NCBI RefSeq assembly: GCF_036324505.1
Contig: NC_086354.1
Span: 23,282,207-23,346,206, forward strand
DNA: 64,000 bases
Direction of reading: 5' to 3'
Source: Eleginops maclovinus
Taxonomy: Eukaryota; Chordata; Actinopteri; Perciformes; Eleginopidae
Positions within the stretch are counted from its first letter, which is position 1, and each line of letters opens with the position of its first letter. A program made the position numbers and the translations under genes. This document shows positions 43,991 to 56,773 of the stretch, one piece after another. Under the pieces are notes generated by a model. That model saw only the letters and a list, made by a program, of their open reading frames with translations, had not been told where the DNA came from and made no database searches.

Positions 43991-46839
43991 TCTGCACTTT
44001 AAAAATAATCTCCAAATTGAATGGAAATGCCTTTTGTGTGAACAGCAACTTTTATTGCATTGCCCTCTTTAAAGTATTATTCTACACAAACTGTTACGAC
44101 AGCTGTGCATGAACTAAGAGGACATTGCACCAATCTGGCATTTGCGTCGTAGTTGTATGTTCTGGTGCATCTCTGTGTTTGAACTTGCGTCCTTTTATAC
44201 GGGGGAAAATGAGGAACTAAAAAGTGCGAGCTCAGCATACCAGGCCTCCGTGCTCTTTTATTGTTGGCAGGAGTAACATTATGGAACACACCATGCAGCA
44301 GGGAGACACTAAAACTGCGTGTAACTCAACTCCTCTCCCATCCCGGAGGACATTGTACCGCCTCCCGTTTCATACGTGCTCAAATGTGAAAAATGTCTCT
44401 CGTCTTGTCTGCAGGAAGACAGTGTGTACCTGCGAGTGTGCGTGAGTGGGTTTGCATACTTTGAAGGTCACGATTGCTAAGTAACAATTTAATAAAGGTA
44501 GAAATCTGAAAAATGCTGAAATATATCTGGCTTTATTCTGAGTGCGGATATAAGAAAGAAATTGGAACTCTGGTATGTTATGAAACACAGGCTAACAAAG
44601 ATGGTAGGCCTACAAAGAACAGAGGGGGTAATAAAATGACTCAAAACTGCATTTTCAAATATGTTTTCAGGGAAACGTGTCCCGTTTGTTTTTGACATTT
44701 CACAAATAAATGTGTTTGGATGGATGAATGGGTGAAAAACAAATACAGGCCTTTTGATTTGACTGAGGTAACATCAATACCATGTTTATTTTAAGCCCGA
44801 ATGTTATCACCAAGTGCCAAAACACTGACACTGTATCCAAGTCTTTTTGTTGTGTCTCTGTGCTAACCCTGGTTTAACCGTGCAACCTCTGTCCTTGTGT
44901 TTGCAAAATGTAACATGCAGTTTAGTTGTATTGCATGGTAATTCGTCCAACACTGCGGTGGATGTTGTACTTTCTTTTAAATGGAATGATGTAAACCCTT
45001 CTGATCAACAACCCCGGAATGCTTGGTAATACATCATGGTCTAGTAAGTCGCAGGAGGATTAACTGAACAACTGACTGCAAAGAAGCACAGGTCTGTCCT
45101 GCACTGAGATTTTGAAAAGCCTTTTGCAATCTGAAAGGTGTTTGGACGGAGTTTGTCTAGACATGTGGGCTTCCAAGGCGGTGCTGCCTGCATGGAAACA
45201 CAAGAATCGTAAAAAGAAAAAAGTTCATGAAAAAATAGCAATATTTCTTCATTTCTACCTAAAAAAAAACCACCTGTTCTGATGTTAGGTAAAGACACAC
45301 GTTGAGGATGACAGTATTTCCTTTAGACATGTGGTAAACAAAAAAGGAAACTGTCTTCCTAATCAGACAAAAGACTCCCGCCAACATACTCCCATTGGAT
45401 TTGCATTGCTGATTTCCATCAGACAAAGCAGAAGTGATCTCACCCCCACTGGAAGATTTCATTCCATTTGTTTGTTTTCCCAGAGAGATAAGACTCTGAG
45501 CCTCATCACGAGATGAAATCAGTAATTAAGACGAACAAGTTCAGCTGTGACAGAAGTCCGGGCGGCTCCACGGAAACGTCTTCATTAAACGAGTCCCTTG
45601 GGGTTAGACGGAGATAAGGTTATCCGCGCGCTGTCTTAACGTGCAAGGACGAATCCTAATCCTCCATGTAAGATGTAAATCTGGGACTGTGTGTGTGTGT
45701 GTGTTACATTACATTTCATTTAGATGCTGCTTTTATCTAACGTGTGTATCTGTTTATGATTGGTTATGACTGTGCAAGCTGGTGTGCATGTACTGTATGT
45801 GTTCATGCATGCAACTGTTGGATTTAACAAAGGCAGTATGATTTATTTTCATAGCTGCCTGTTATTTTGACAGTACTTTACAACATTTAATATCAACGTT
45901 ATACTAAACATGTTATGCTCAATTGTCCGTGTTTACCACCTTCTCTTGTCAAACCAAACCTAATGCATCTCTGAACCCCAGAACTATGTCTTCAAGTGAA
46001 GGATTAGGCCTCCATAATAGATGATACTTGATGAAACAGTCGCCTTTGTGCATGCTGTTTAAAAGCCTCCTCCATCAGTCTTTAAGAAATGAAGAACCTC
46101 ATTGAAATTCTTCTTTTTATTTCCCACAGTCACCGGGTTCAAACACACTGCCGCTGAAGACACACATCACTGCCGGTCCTTGGAGACAAATAAAAAAAAC
46201 AGCCAGAAAACAAATGCCAAAAAAGCAGAATTAAAGAAGTATTCTCCGGAGTCGAAGCAGCTCCCAGACACTGATGAATGTTTTGTACTCTGTCGGAGTC
46301 TAAATATAGTTTCAGATCAATGCAATCAGGAACAATCTCCCCATTACAACGAGCAGGTCGGCTACTGAAGGCAGACATCTGAAGCTGTCAGATATTTCTG
46401 TGGTGCAGTCAGGTAAATATAGTCTGTAACACGAACTAGCGCTCGGTGGCTGGGGGACACACAGCTTATATAATAACGCTCATACCAATAAAGGATATTG
46501 AATTGGGTGGAACACAGAGGGAGAGATTGAGTGGATGGAAGATGAAAGATGGAGATGGAGGAAGGAAAAAACCCTGTCCAAAAACTCTGCAAATTCAGCA
46601 TGAGTTTACTGACTTCATACCTGTCGATTCTGTGTGGAAATATTTGCATTCTTTCATCCGGTGCAGATACTTGATGAGCTCAATGTACGGTGTGGATCTT
46701 GTGCCTGACATTTCCAGGTAGTTTGAATGTGTATCTTTCTTATTGCTGCAGATGAATGGAGCGACCTCATTGGTGGGTATTTACGATCTCTTCTGGGTAA
46801 CTGAAAATCAAATCTGGAAACTGCACACCTAGTATATAA
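43991..46839. other. non-coding, no supported gene
   Basis: Several 60-95-codon frames occur, none with a domain. A good splice-acceptor-like tract (TTCTTTTTATTTCCCACAG, 46109-46127) precedes a frame to 46368, but its Lys/Asn/Gln-rich sequence looks non-coding. A short TTACATTACATTTCATTTAG repeat fragment is at 45705. Confidence 0.35.
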
Positions 46840-47211
46840 AGAGGTACTTTAATTTGTATGCTACTTTGTACTTTTCCTCCACTACATGTATTTAACACCT
46901 TTAGTTGCTAGGCAGATTAGGATGAATGATGGTAAATATAATCTCCCTTAAATCAGACTTTAGTTCACCTGCAGTAAATCCAGCAGCTACCCTGCAGTAT
47001 ACAAAGCCATTCAAGCTGCACCTTTACCAGCTCTGAGAACACTTTAATGATCAATCATTATAAAACATATCAGAGATATTATTCTGAAATGGACCAATCA
47101 GACAATGAGTACTTTTACTGTCGCTACTTTAAGTACATTTAGAGGAGAGTACTTTCTACTTTCACTGGAGGAACATTTAGAATACTTTTACTGTGACAGA
47201 GTATTCCTACC
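46840..47211 (+). mobile_element. dispersed repeat body attached to minisatellite array 2
   Basis: Contains GTACTTTTCCTCCACTACAT, TTAGTTGCTAGGCAGATTAGG, GACTTTAGTTCACCTGCAG, CAGCTACCCTGCAGTATAC, AAACATATCAGAGATATTA and GGAACATTTAGAATACTTTT. The same order is found, reverse-complemented, at 55601-55985. I know this wording from a very common fish repeat of non-coding DNA-transposon-like type, whose name I cannot give. Confidence 0.85.
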
Positions 47212-48668
47212 CTCTGGTACTTCTACTTTACTCAAGTACAAGATCTGAGTACTTCTACTTTACTCAAGTACAAGACCTGAGTACTTCTACTTTACTCAAG
47301 TACAAGATCTGAGTACTTCTACTTTTACTCAAGTACAAGATCTGAGTACTTCTACTTTAACTCAAGAACAAGATATGAGTACTTCTACTTTAACTCAAGT
47401 ACAAGACCTGAGTACTTCTACTTTACTCAAGTACAATATCTGAGTACTTCTACTTTACTCAAGTACAAGATCTGAGTACTTCTACTTTACTCAAGTACAA
47501 GATCTGAGTACTTCTACTTTAACTCAAGAACAAGATATGAGTACTTCTACTTTACTCAAATACAAGACCTGAGTACTTCTACTTTACTCAAGTACAATAC
47601 CTGAGTACTTCTACTTTACTCAAGTACAAGATCTGAGTACTTCTACTTTACTCAAGTACAAGACCTGAGTACTTCTACTTTTACTGAAGTACAACACCTG
47701 AGTAGTTCTACTTTTACTCAAGAACAAGACCTGAGTACTTCTACTTTTACACAAGTACAAGATCTGAGTACTTCTACTTTTACTCAAGTACAAGATCTGA
47801 GTACTTCTACTTTAACTCAAGTACAAGACTGAGTACTTCTACTTTACTCAAGTACAAGATGTGAGTACTTCTACTTTACTCAAGAACAAGATCTGAGTAC
47901 TTCTACTTTTACTCAAGTACAATATCTGAGTACTTCTACTTTACTCAAGTACAAGACCTGAGTACTTCTACTTTTACTCAAGCACAAGATCTGAGTACTT
48001 CTACTTTACTCAAGTACAAGATCTGAGTACTTCTACTTTTACTCAAGTACAAGACCTGAGTACTTCTACTTTTACTCAAGTACAAGATCTGAGTACTTCT
48101 ACTTTTACTCAAGTACAAGACCTGAGTACTTCTACTTTTACTCAAGTACAAGATCTGAGTACTTCTACTTTACTCAAGTACAAGATCTGAGTACTTCTAC
48201 TTTTACTCAAGTACAAGATCTGAGTACTTCTACTTTACTCAAGAACAAGATCTGAGTACTTCTACTTTACTCAAGTACAAGACCTGAGTACTTCTACTTT
48301 TACTCAAGTACAAGACCTGAGTACTTCTACTTTTACTCAAGTACAAGACCTGAGTACTTCTACTTTAGTCAAGTACAAGATCTGAGTACTTCTACTTTTA
48401 CTCAAGTACAAGACCTGAGTACTTCTACTTTACTCAAGAACAAGACCTTAGTACTTCTACTTTTACTCAAGTACAAGATCTGAGTACTTCTACTTTACTC
48501 AAGTACAAGATCTGAGTACTTCTACTTTACTCAAGTACAAGATCTGAGTACTTCTACTTTACTCAAGTACAAGATCTGAGTACTTCTACTTTTACTGAAG
48601 TACAAGACCTGAGTACTTCTACTTTTACTCAAGACCTGAGTTTCTACTTTCACTCAGTACAAGATCTG
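47212..48668 (+). repeat. minisatellite array 2 (32-33 bp unit, about 45 copies)
   Basis: Same unit and strand as array 1, with more variants (GAACAAGATATGAG, ACTGAAGTACAACACC, ACACAAGTACAAG). It starts at the junction CCTCTGGTACTTCTACTTT and ends raggedly at GACCTGAGTTTCTAC / CACTCAGTACAAG. Confidence 0.97.
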
Positions 48669-50810
48669 ATAAACTGTTGTAAATATTAGTGACTATTTAA
48701 TGAAGAGAGCAAACATCCAGCCAGTAAAGAGTCAAATGTATCACAGGAGTGTAAAGAGACGCAAAATACAGCTAACGGAGTTTGATAGACTTGTTAACTT
48801 CATTTAGCGTTCAGGTGACCTTCCCTTTGTCGTTAAATGATTGGATGATCACATCCTTCAGTCCGCAGCGATGAAGCTCCAGGTTTTCGTTTCAGATGCT
48901 GAGCTCTAGCTTCATCGCCTAATGGACAAAACAAGAGGCGGAAAAGGGAGGAAAGGGAGAAGAGGAGTGGAGGATAATGAAAACATCATTGTATGGGAGG
49001 GGATCCTGTGATCTAATCACTGAGGAAATGAGGCCTGTGAATGCCCAGTTCACTTGGACTCATTTACACATCTCCTTTGACTCAGACATCGATTAGCCGG
49101 CAGAGGAGAGGAGGGAGGGGAGGGGAGGCAGGTGAACGCTTCAACTCTTTACTTCTGCTCTGTGAACAGGAAACACTACGGCGGGTTGGTGTCCAAAAGA
49201 ATTAATCAGAATGAGAGGCCGAACGAGAAATACTCCAAATGTGGAACAGTTGGGTGAAGTTTGCATTAGCATGAAATCGTTAGGAAAGACTTAATTGATG
49301 TAACAACTAAGTGTGTATATAGTCTGTTTACATGTAGGCAACTAACACAACATTAGGGTTAGGGTTAAGATAAAGATTGAAGGCATGAAGTCAGGATTAG
49401 ATTTTTTTGTAGGACACACAACATGACATCATACATATGACATGCCCATCAACCCTGACTCCCTGAAGGCAAACGATTGAACATACAGTTTTTGCTGTAA
49501 ATTAGAGCAAACTTGACAATTTCAAACTGAGAAATATAGATACCCAACCATGTGTGTTTTTTTTTGCTGAATTATTACCATTAAGACTGCTCAGACTCGC
49601 ACACATTTGACAAAATATGTGATTTTCTTGTTGTATTCTGCCCAATTTTTACTTCCCACACAATCATTCCACCTAAAAACCTGCATAAATCTCCCTCTGC
49701 TGTGACATATTGCCTCTTGTACTTAACACGTATCTTTTCCGAACTTTGCAAACTAAATGACATTTAAATAAACAAGCAATTACTGAGCGGGGGAGTCAAA
49801 GATATTCTGCTCGAACAAATAACCAATTATGTTGTTTGTCAGGTTAGGACATGTCTTCTCTGACGTTTCCTTCCTTTTGCCAAGCACTTAAAATAACTCT
49901 GCACCCCCAACCTGCTGCAGTACTGCTTCACTGACTGCCATCTGACCTCTGAGCCCTCAGGTGAAGTGTGTGTGTGTGGTTGTGTGTGTGTGTGAGCAAT
50001 GCTTTCCTACTTAAACAATCTTATGGTCAATTATGTGGGGACGAAAAATTCAATTCTCAATTAAGAAATCTGGGTGAATTATACACTTGTTGCACTAATT
50101 GGATAAAAACAATTTGAATTGTACAACTAATAGTATGACTTGTTTCCATTTAAATACTTATTATGGAAGAATAGTAAACAAATACACTACATTTATACGT
50201 GACGTGTGCATCAGAGCTTACAAAGGCAAGCTTGTTTCGGATGGAGGAGCGTTCATTTATTCAGATATCTTTGAGTGCAGTAATTTCCATCTAGCTTGCT
50301 GCAATGATTAATTTGTGATTAAAATATGTGCAATTGATACGTCGCTTCTTCGTAGCGCCTCTGCACACAAATTAAAACATGAATAGGGAACACAACTTTA
50401 ATAAAACATATTCAATAATACTTTGGAGCCACGGTTGGCTATGCTGTGCTACATTAAACACATAAAATCAACACATTTCTTTTGCATGTTTGGATTTGTT
50501 TATTTAAATATATATTACCCAGATCATCAGGGCTTATAGACGAAGGATTTAGACTCATGTTACAGATATTAAATGAAGAGGAAGGGAGAATAAATCAGAT
50601 CCAGGCGCTAAAACATGAATGCTTTTAAATAATTGTGTCATTTTATTTATTGTATTGAAGCTCAGTAGATATTATCTTATTTGTTCAAGCGATACGAAGC
50701 ATTGGTGGCAGAATTTGGTTGAAATAGTTCCTTAGACATCCCAATATAACCTTACTAACAGTACTGATATATCTAAACATAAGAGCCTAATATAGATCAG
50801 ACTCTCAAGG
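48669..50810. other. non-coding; AG-rich and possibly conserved stretches
   Basis: 48780-49095 is complex sequence ending in a GAGGGAGGGGAGGGG tract (possible G-quadruplex, ~49107-49127). An ATTAGGGTTAGGGTTAAG spot is at 49352. No gene was supported. Confidence 0.35.
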
Positions 50811-50818
50811 ATCTAATG

Positions 50819-51328
50819 CAGGGGTGTCCAAACTTTTTTCCCTGAGGGCCACATACAGAAAAACAGAGAGGTGTGGGCCCCTCACTAGAGGTGAGGTATA
50901 TCGCCTCATAAGTTAAGTTATAAATGAATCAAATGTGGGTACATTTTTCTTTAAACTCGAATATGCTTTAAGAAACATCTCAGCTCTCCGTAGGGTTTCA
51001 GTTATTAGCTCACTTCTTTAAACAGGAGCCTCAGATTGCTGATAATAGGGGGAAATATGAAGGGTCTTTTCAAGTTTGGTATCAAATAAGTTATTGGGCT
51101 ATGATTTTGTTTAACTTGAATTGACTCAATTTAGTTGAAAAGTGGTCTTATAAACACATGAATACTGTGTCATATATTATTTGTACATATTTAAGGAGTA
51201 CAATATAGGAAAAGCACAAGTTTCAGATGTGGACATATTCCATTATACTTTTAGCATTTGCTGAGGGCCGATTAAAAGTGGGCCACGGGCTGCATTTGGC
51301 CCCCCGAGCCGTAGTTTGGGCACCCCTG
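50819..51328. mobile_element. non-autonomous hAT element, copy 2
   Basis: CAGGGGTGTCCAAACTTTT at the left and GTAGTTTGGGCACCCCTG at the right, with a perfect 8-bp target duplication ATCTAATG at 50811-50818 and 51329-51336. The interior aligns by landmarks with copy 1 (GCCTCATAAGTTAAGTTATA, GGAGCCTCAGA, CATTATACTTTTAG). The duplication is intact, so this insertion looks younger than or as young as copy 1. Confidence 0.95.
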
Positions 51329-51336
51329 ATCTAATG

Positions 51337-51984
51337 GATACATCTTTTTTGGAGCTAAAACCATCAAAAAAAAGGTTTTGAAATGATTGATTTGGATTTA
51401 ATTCATGTGATATTTATTTGGCAGCTTTTGGACTTAATCTATAAGCCTGCTCTCTACCATAAATTACCCTCTCTGGTGGAGGGATCATGTTAGGAAACTC
51501 CTGCACTGTTGCTCACTTAATTTGGGCTCTCTGGGTACCTGTGACTGCAGGCTAACACATGTCAACATCTGTCACCAAGTAGCTAAAAAAAAATTCAATC
51601 CCGGGTCATCTCCTGCAGCTGGATCGGATTACATCCTCACTTATAATGAATCCCGTGTGAGAAGAGCCTCGCATCAAACTGAGACTCACACACTCTGGTG
51701 TCAGGAGGATGACAGTGACGGGTGAGCGGAGCTTTAGGAGGGAAACGCTTCAGGTTATAAGGAGCGACTACAGACGTGTTTCACAAGGCTCAGGTTCTGC
51801 TTTCCCCACCTACAAGCCCATGCTCAGCCACACCCCCTCTTATCACACACTCTCCTAAAACGTAAGATCCCAACCTCTTCTGTCAGGACCAAATCTCGCA
51901 CGACACAGCAAGAATTATCTCCGAGCGGAGTCTCAGCTCCCACATGTGAGACCTTTGAGATAGCTCTATCCTCTTATACTTATC

Positions 51985-51986
<2 letters not shown>
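51337..51986. other. non-coding, nothing recognised
   Basis: No gene. Confidence 0.4.

Positions 51987-52043
<57 letters not shown>
51987..52043 (+). repeat. (AC)n microsatellite
   Basis: About 28 units. Confidence 0.97.
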
Positions 52044-52045
<2 letters not shown>

Positions 52046-52539
52046 TCCACTTCTACACAACGTGGACTCACGAGGAGGAGAATTTCTGATTAGGCTGCAT
52101 CCGAAGCAGCCACCCACGGGACCCGGGGGAGATATGAATTTGAAAAGAGAGTGTAGTGCCGATACGAGGCGCCTGCTAGGCTGGGCAACAGGGACCCCTG
52201 TTAAGACCTGCTACCCAGAAACCTGTCAGGGGAGAGAGGCAGATAAGGGGGTGGGGGGGGGGGGTTCGTATATGGAAGATGAACATGTAGCAACCCAGAT
52301 CTCTCATTAAAGAGGTGCAGCGGCACACACACACACACACTCCTGGCACAGAAAATACTCACACACACTTGAAATCGTACGTTGTATTATCAATTCAACT
52401 TCAGTCAGGAAATGACTTCATCTCATTCATCAGTTTACGTCCAAACTGCTTTTTTTTACTGAATCCCAGAGCACCTATGAGAAGCAAATGATGACTAAGA
52501 TAATTGACATTCATTCATGTGACTGATGAAAGCGACTAA
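52044..52539. other. non-coding; complex stretch 52050-52250
   Basis: 52050-52250 is non-repetitive and GC-balanced with an 82-codon frame but no domain; it ends in a G run near 52250-52264. A conserved element or a lost exon are both possible. Confidence 0.3.
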
Positions 52540-52625
52540 TTGTTCAGGTGGAAAACATTTACTCAAGTAACAGTACATATTTAAGGTACTTTTTCTTGAG
52601 GATACTTCACTCCTTAGTCTCCAAT
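52540..52625 (+). repeat. fragment of the GTACTTGAGTA repeat family
   Basis: CAGGTGGAAAACATTTACTC then AAGTAACAGTACATATTTAAG resembles the outer end of the repeat family that carries the minisatellites. Confidence 0.45.
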
Positions 52626-53159
52626 AGCTTTGCATATTAATGAAACACGTTATTAAGATGTGATAAAAATACCTGGAAGAATAAAAAGCAGTTTAAACTA
52701 TAAACACATAATTGGATCACCAGTGATTTATTATTTCATTTTTTGTTTAAAGGATATTTATTGACACCATATGATAGAAATGTCTTTGGGGATTAGACCC
52801 TGATCCTGATGTTGTATATCTTAAGGGGGAAATGCAGCCGTGAGCATATAGGAAGCCCCCCTCCCCCCCCGGGATCCAGATCTGGATTTGATGAGGAGAT
52901 GGGAAGAAGAGGAGGTGTGATGAGGTCTTTGGATTAGCACTCCTGGGCGCTGGAGATGATGGATGACTGCAGGAGAGAGGAGGAAGGTTTAAAGCTCGAC
53001 TGCAGCACGATGATTGGCTGCTGGAGATTGAGGTGAGATATAACTGGTTAAAGAGAGCGCCCATAATGAGCTGATTAATGCGGCTGCAGAGTGGATGTAT
53101 GTAGGCCCGGTCTTCCAGAAGAAAAATCAAAGTGTTTCTACACTGTGGTATTGTTAACG
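52626..53159. other. non-coding, nothing recognised
   Basis: The 127-codon minus-strand frame at 52747-53130 is Ser/Pro-rich and without recognisable domain; not called. Confidence 0.35.
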
Positions 53160-53270
53160 TAGCACTTTTGAGTTTTCTTTACTGAAATATAAATACAACT
53201 GATTATTATTATTGTAATATTACTTGTAAAAGTTCCAAGTAGTACTTCCTCTCACCACTGCATACAGCTT
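53160..53270 (+). repeat. second fragment of the same repeat family
   Basis: TATTACTTGTAAAAGTTCC and AAGTAGTACTTCCTCTCACC resemble the opposite outer end of that family. Together with 52540-52625 it may bracket one decayed ~730-bp copy. Confidence 0.35.
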
Positions 53271-54000
53271 ATGTTAAATACAGTCACGTCTTAAAGCTGC
53301 AATGTGTCCTAAAAAGAAATATAGAAATACTTTAACCTTTCTAAAATCATCTCTCCAAATGGCACTTTTAAGACATGATTCAGGATTTAAACCACATGTT
53401 GGAGCTCTGAGAGTTTGTCGAGCCGCCAATGAATAAAAGATGAAAAGACAAAACCAATGAATGTGCTTCGGGCTGTTTTGAAAACACACTCGCCCTTTGG
53501 GATGTTTTGGGTTGTGCTCTTTGTATATTCTATGAAAACAGTAGCCATGAGCGCATGTAACGGCACATTTACATGCATATCTAGACTTTACATAACCAAT
53601 AGGACTAAAACTTTTCCCGGTACAAAAGAAACAGCAGTGATATCACTATGTCTCCAAACTACGAGAGAGTAATATTGATTTTCTGATTATTAATGGTAAT
53701 GCAATTAAGGTAACTGGTAAATATTCAGCTGATTGAGTCCGTGGAGCTTTTTAGAGGAAGCATAAATTGTTTTTGAATAAGATCCTTTTTCCATTGAATG
53801 TAATCATCACGCGTCAGAGTTTATACCTTCGTTTGTGGCCGTGCGTTCCTGTTGTTATTCCCTTTGCACATCGAAATGTTCATGCATCAGATGATCACAG
53901 CAGTTGGAAACAGTGAAAGAACAATCCTGGTGGGGCCAGAAAAATAGAAAATATTTCAGAGCCGCTCCCAGGGATGATTGCCTTCATATGTTATCCTGTC
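53271..54000. other. non-coding, nothing recognised
   Basis: No gene. Confidence 0.4.
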
Positions 54001-54150
54001 ATCCCATGAGCGGCTGAGAGAGGATGGAGTGGGTGAGGAAGGGAGGAGAGAGGATGAGGACAGAGGGAGGGAGGGAGGGAGGAAGATGAGAGGGGAAGGA
54101 AGACAGAAAAACATGGGGAGAGGTGATGGCAGGAGGGAACAAGTGCAAAA
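54001..54150 (+). repeat. purine-rich (GGGA)n-like tract
   Basis: Strongly asymmetric GA sequence with AGGGAGGGAGGGAGGAAG at 54064-54083, able in principle to form triplex or G-quadruplex. Confidence 0.8.
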
Positions 54151-54440
54151 ACGCAACATGGAGAGAAGCAGCGTTTATGATCCAAATATCTTTCAAGGTT
54201 TCAAGGTTTCTGCAACTACCTTCCAGAAAAATGAAGCAAATCTCACTTATGTTATATCAAAGCTGAAGAACAGGAGGAAAAAAGAACTTTATCTAATCGT
54301 TTATGGCTTAATAATTGTTGCTCCTTTCTTTGAATGACTGTTTTCAAAAGGACTTCATTGTCATTTAATAACGTGTTTCTGTGGCGATACATCTTAATGC
54401 TTTATGTTTTGCAAAGCACTTTGAATTGCCTTGTGCCGCA
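54151..54440. other. non-coding; LINE-tail-like end at 54398-54440
   Basis: GCAAAGCACTTTGAATTGCC then TTGTGCCGCAGAAG matches the common fish LINE 3' end wording. Confidence 0.4.
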
Positions 54441-54600
54441 GAAGGGAGTAAGGGGGTAAAAGAAAGAGACATCAGGAAAGAGGAGAAGGTGAGAGAAGGA
54501 AGGAAGGGTGAGAAAGGGAGATGAGACAAGAGGAAGGAGAGGAGGAAAATAGAGAGGCATGGAGAGCCAGAGAGAAGACAGGAGTCAAATGAAACCTCAC
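54441..54600 (+). repeat. second purine-rich tract
   Basis: GGAAGGAAGGGTGAGAAAGG and neighbours; long minus-strand Ser/Leu/Phe frames here are composition artefacts. Confidence 0.75.
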
Positions 54601-55079
54601 TGAGAAAACAAGCAGCGGAGGAAAGCACAGCCAATTTGACATGAGAAAATCCAAATAAAATCCAACGGATCCCTGCAGACTGAATAGTTGACTCTTCACA
54701 CCATCTGGATCCAGTCTGCAGCCCCGGCCCCCCGTCCCTCACTGGGTCATCATACGATGCTCACGCCCACGTACGCAATCCTGGGAGAGTGGGCGAGACG
54801 CCAAAGCCCAACGTGAACCAGCTGTTCGCACATCTTCAACCAATCAATGGCTACAACCGTGAGAGGCGGAGGGGGGAGGGGGGAGGCGACGGTGTAACTG
54901 TAGTCCTGATCTTGCATAAAAGACCGCAGCAGATCCAGGAGAAGGTCGAGACTTTACTGCCGACAGATGTGACGTATTTCACAGAGCATCACCCAGTGGC
55001 CCCGCTGCTCCTCGTGTGACCTGATAACCCTTCGATTCAGACGTGACGTCAGAGCTCAAGCTTCAAATTCAGGGGGGGT
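54601..55079. other. non-coding; 77-codon frame at 54789-55019 noted
   Basis: The frame's second half (GVTVVLILHKRPQQIQEKV) looks slightly coding-like, but there is no ATG (it begins with GTG) and no splice logic. Not called. Confidence 0.3.
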
Positions 55080-55600
55080 AGTACTCAGGTCTTGTACTTG
55101 AGTAAAGTAGAAGTACTCAGGTCTTGTACTTGAGTAAAAGTAGAAGTACTCAGGTCTTGTACTTGAGTAAAAGTAGAAGTACTCAGGTCTTGTACTTGAG
55201 TAAAGTAGAAGTACTCAGGTCTTGTACTTGAGTAAAAGTAGAAGTACTCAGATCTTGTACTTGAGTAAAGTAGAAGTACTCAGATCTTGTACTTGAGTAA
55301 AAGTAGAAGTACTCAGATCTTGTACTTGAGTAAAGTAGAAGTACTCAGGACTTGTACTTGAGTAAAGTAGAAGTACTCAGATCTTGTACTTGAGTAAATT
55401 AGAAGTACTCAGATCTTGTACTTGAGTAAAGTAGAAGTACTCAGATCTTGTACTTGAGTAAAGTAGAAGTACTCAGATCTTGTACTTGAGTAAAGTAGAA
55501 GTACTCAGATCTTGTACTTGAGTAAAGTAGAAGTACTCAGATCTTGTACTTGAGTAAAGTAGAAGTACTCAGGTCTTGTACTTGAGTAAAGTAGAAGTAC
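55080..55600 (-). repeat. minisatellite array 3 (inverted, about 16 copies)
   Basis: Reverse complement of the array 1/2 unit: GTACTCAGGTCTTGTACTTG then AGTAAAGTAGAA. It ends at GTAGAAGTACCAGAGTG, the exact reverse of the junction that starts array 2. Confidence 0.97.
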
Positions 55601-55990
55601 CAGAGTGTAGAAATACTCTGTCACAGTAAAAGTATTCTAAATGTTCCTCCAGTGAAAGTAGAAAGTACTCTCCTCTAAATGTACTTAAAGTAGTGACAGT
55701 AAAAGTAGTCATTGTTTGATTGGTCCATTTCAGAATAATATCTCTGATATGTTTTATAATGATTGATCATTAAAGTGTTCTCAGAGCTGGTAAAGGTGCA
55801 GCTAGTTTGAATGGCTTTGTATACTGCAGGGTAGCTGCTGGATTTACTGCAGGTGAACTAAAGTCTGATTTAAGGGAGATTATATTTACCATCATTCATC
55901 CTAATCTGCCTAGCAACTAAAGGTGTTAAATACATGTAGTGGAGTAAAAATATACCATTTACCTCTGAATTGAAGTGGAGTAGAAGTACC
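55601..55990 (-). mobile_element. dispersed repeat body attached to array 3
   Basis: Reverse complement of 46840-47211 with few differences: AATACTCTGTCACAGTAAAAG, AATGTTCCTCCAGTGAAAG, TAATATCTCTGATATGTTTT, GTATACTGCAGGGTAGCTG and CCTAATCTGCCTAGCAAC. It continues into GGAGTAGAAGTACCTCAGC. Confidence 0.9.
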
Positions 55991-56765
55991 TCAGCATTTT
56001 ACTCTGGAGAAATCAGAGAAGAGGTTACTGATCTGAAGGGAATTGTTCTGAAGTAGTCTGTTTTATTGTGATGACAAGAAAGTACATGGAGTATTTGGGC
56101 TGTTCAATGAAGCCATAATAAATAAAATACTAGGGAACAAATTTAGGGACAGAGGCCAAGGTTTCTTTGTATTTTTTGGCAGGAAGCAGCCGGTTTATAG
56201 GAAACCTTATGTACATTTTTTGGAAAAAAGGTGGAACACTTTCCCTGTGTAAAGTTCTACTATAATGTACAATAAGTATCACTACAAGTCCAACATTCAA
56301 GATATGGAAAAAGAATAAGAATCATCTGCTAAATAAAAAGCGTGTTTCATACATCACATTTATTTTGGGGGCTGGTTAGGATGAGGCTCATTTAAACTGC
56401 TTTATAAACTGTTAGGTCATTTATCTGCTACAGGGATAAGAGCCTTAAGTGACGTCTTACAGATAATACAGAACGTTCTCTTTTGTTTGAAAACAGCCAC
56501 ATCTTTCTGACATAAATCATAGTGACGGGTTCAAAATGTCCAGTTTCTTCTTTAGTAAAAACACGGCAGAGGTATGAAGGAGGAAGAACAGCCTTGAATG
56601 AAATTAGTAAATAACTCTGTGATCATGACAGAGTTTTCCTGTTATCCAAACAGCTTAACACACATGGCTGTTCAAATAGAATCCCTCTGACTCTGTGTTG
56701 TAATCACTCCATATGAAAGAGAGTTTCGGGCGTTTTTATTCGTGGCTCTGACGGTTGTTTCTTCT
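55991..56765. other. non-coding, nothing recognised
   Basis: AT-rich; no gene. Confidence 0.4.
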
Positions 56766-56773
56766 CCGTTTGA

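Noticed and set aside
46139..46721. Frames of 79-95 codons around 46.1-46.7 kb
   Set aside because: Lys/Asn/Gln- or Ser-rich, overlapping on both strands, no domain. One has an acceptor-like tract but no donor logic.
52747..53130. 127-codon minus-strand frame
   Set aside because: Ser/Pro-rich with no recognisable family; GC-rich antisense of unremarkable DNA.
54365..54742. 125-codon Ser/Leu/Phe-rich minus-strand frame that looks like a membrane protein
   Set aside because: It is the complement of a purine-rich tract, which forces Ser, Leu, Phe and Pro codons.
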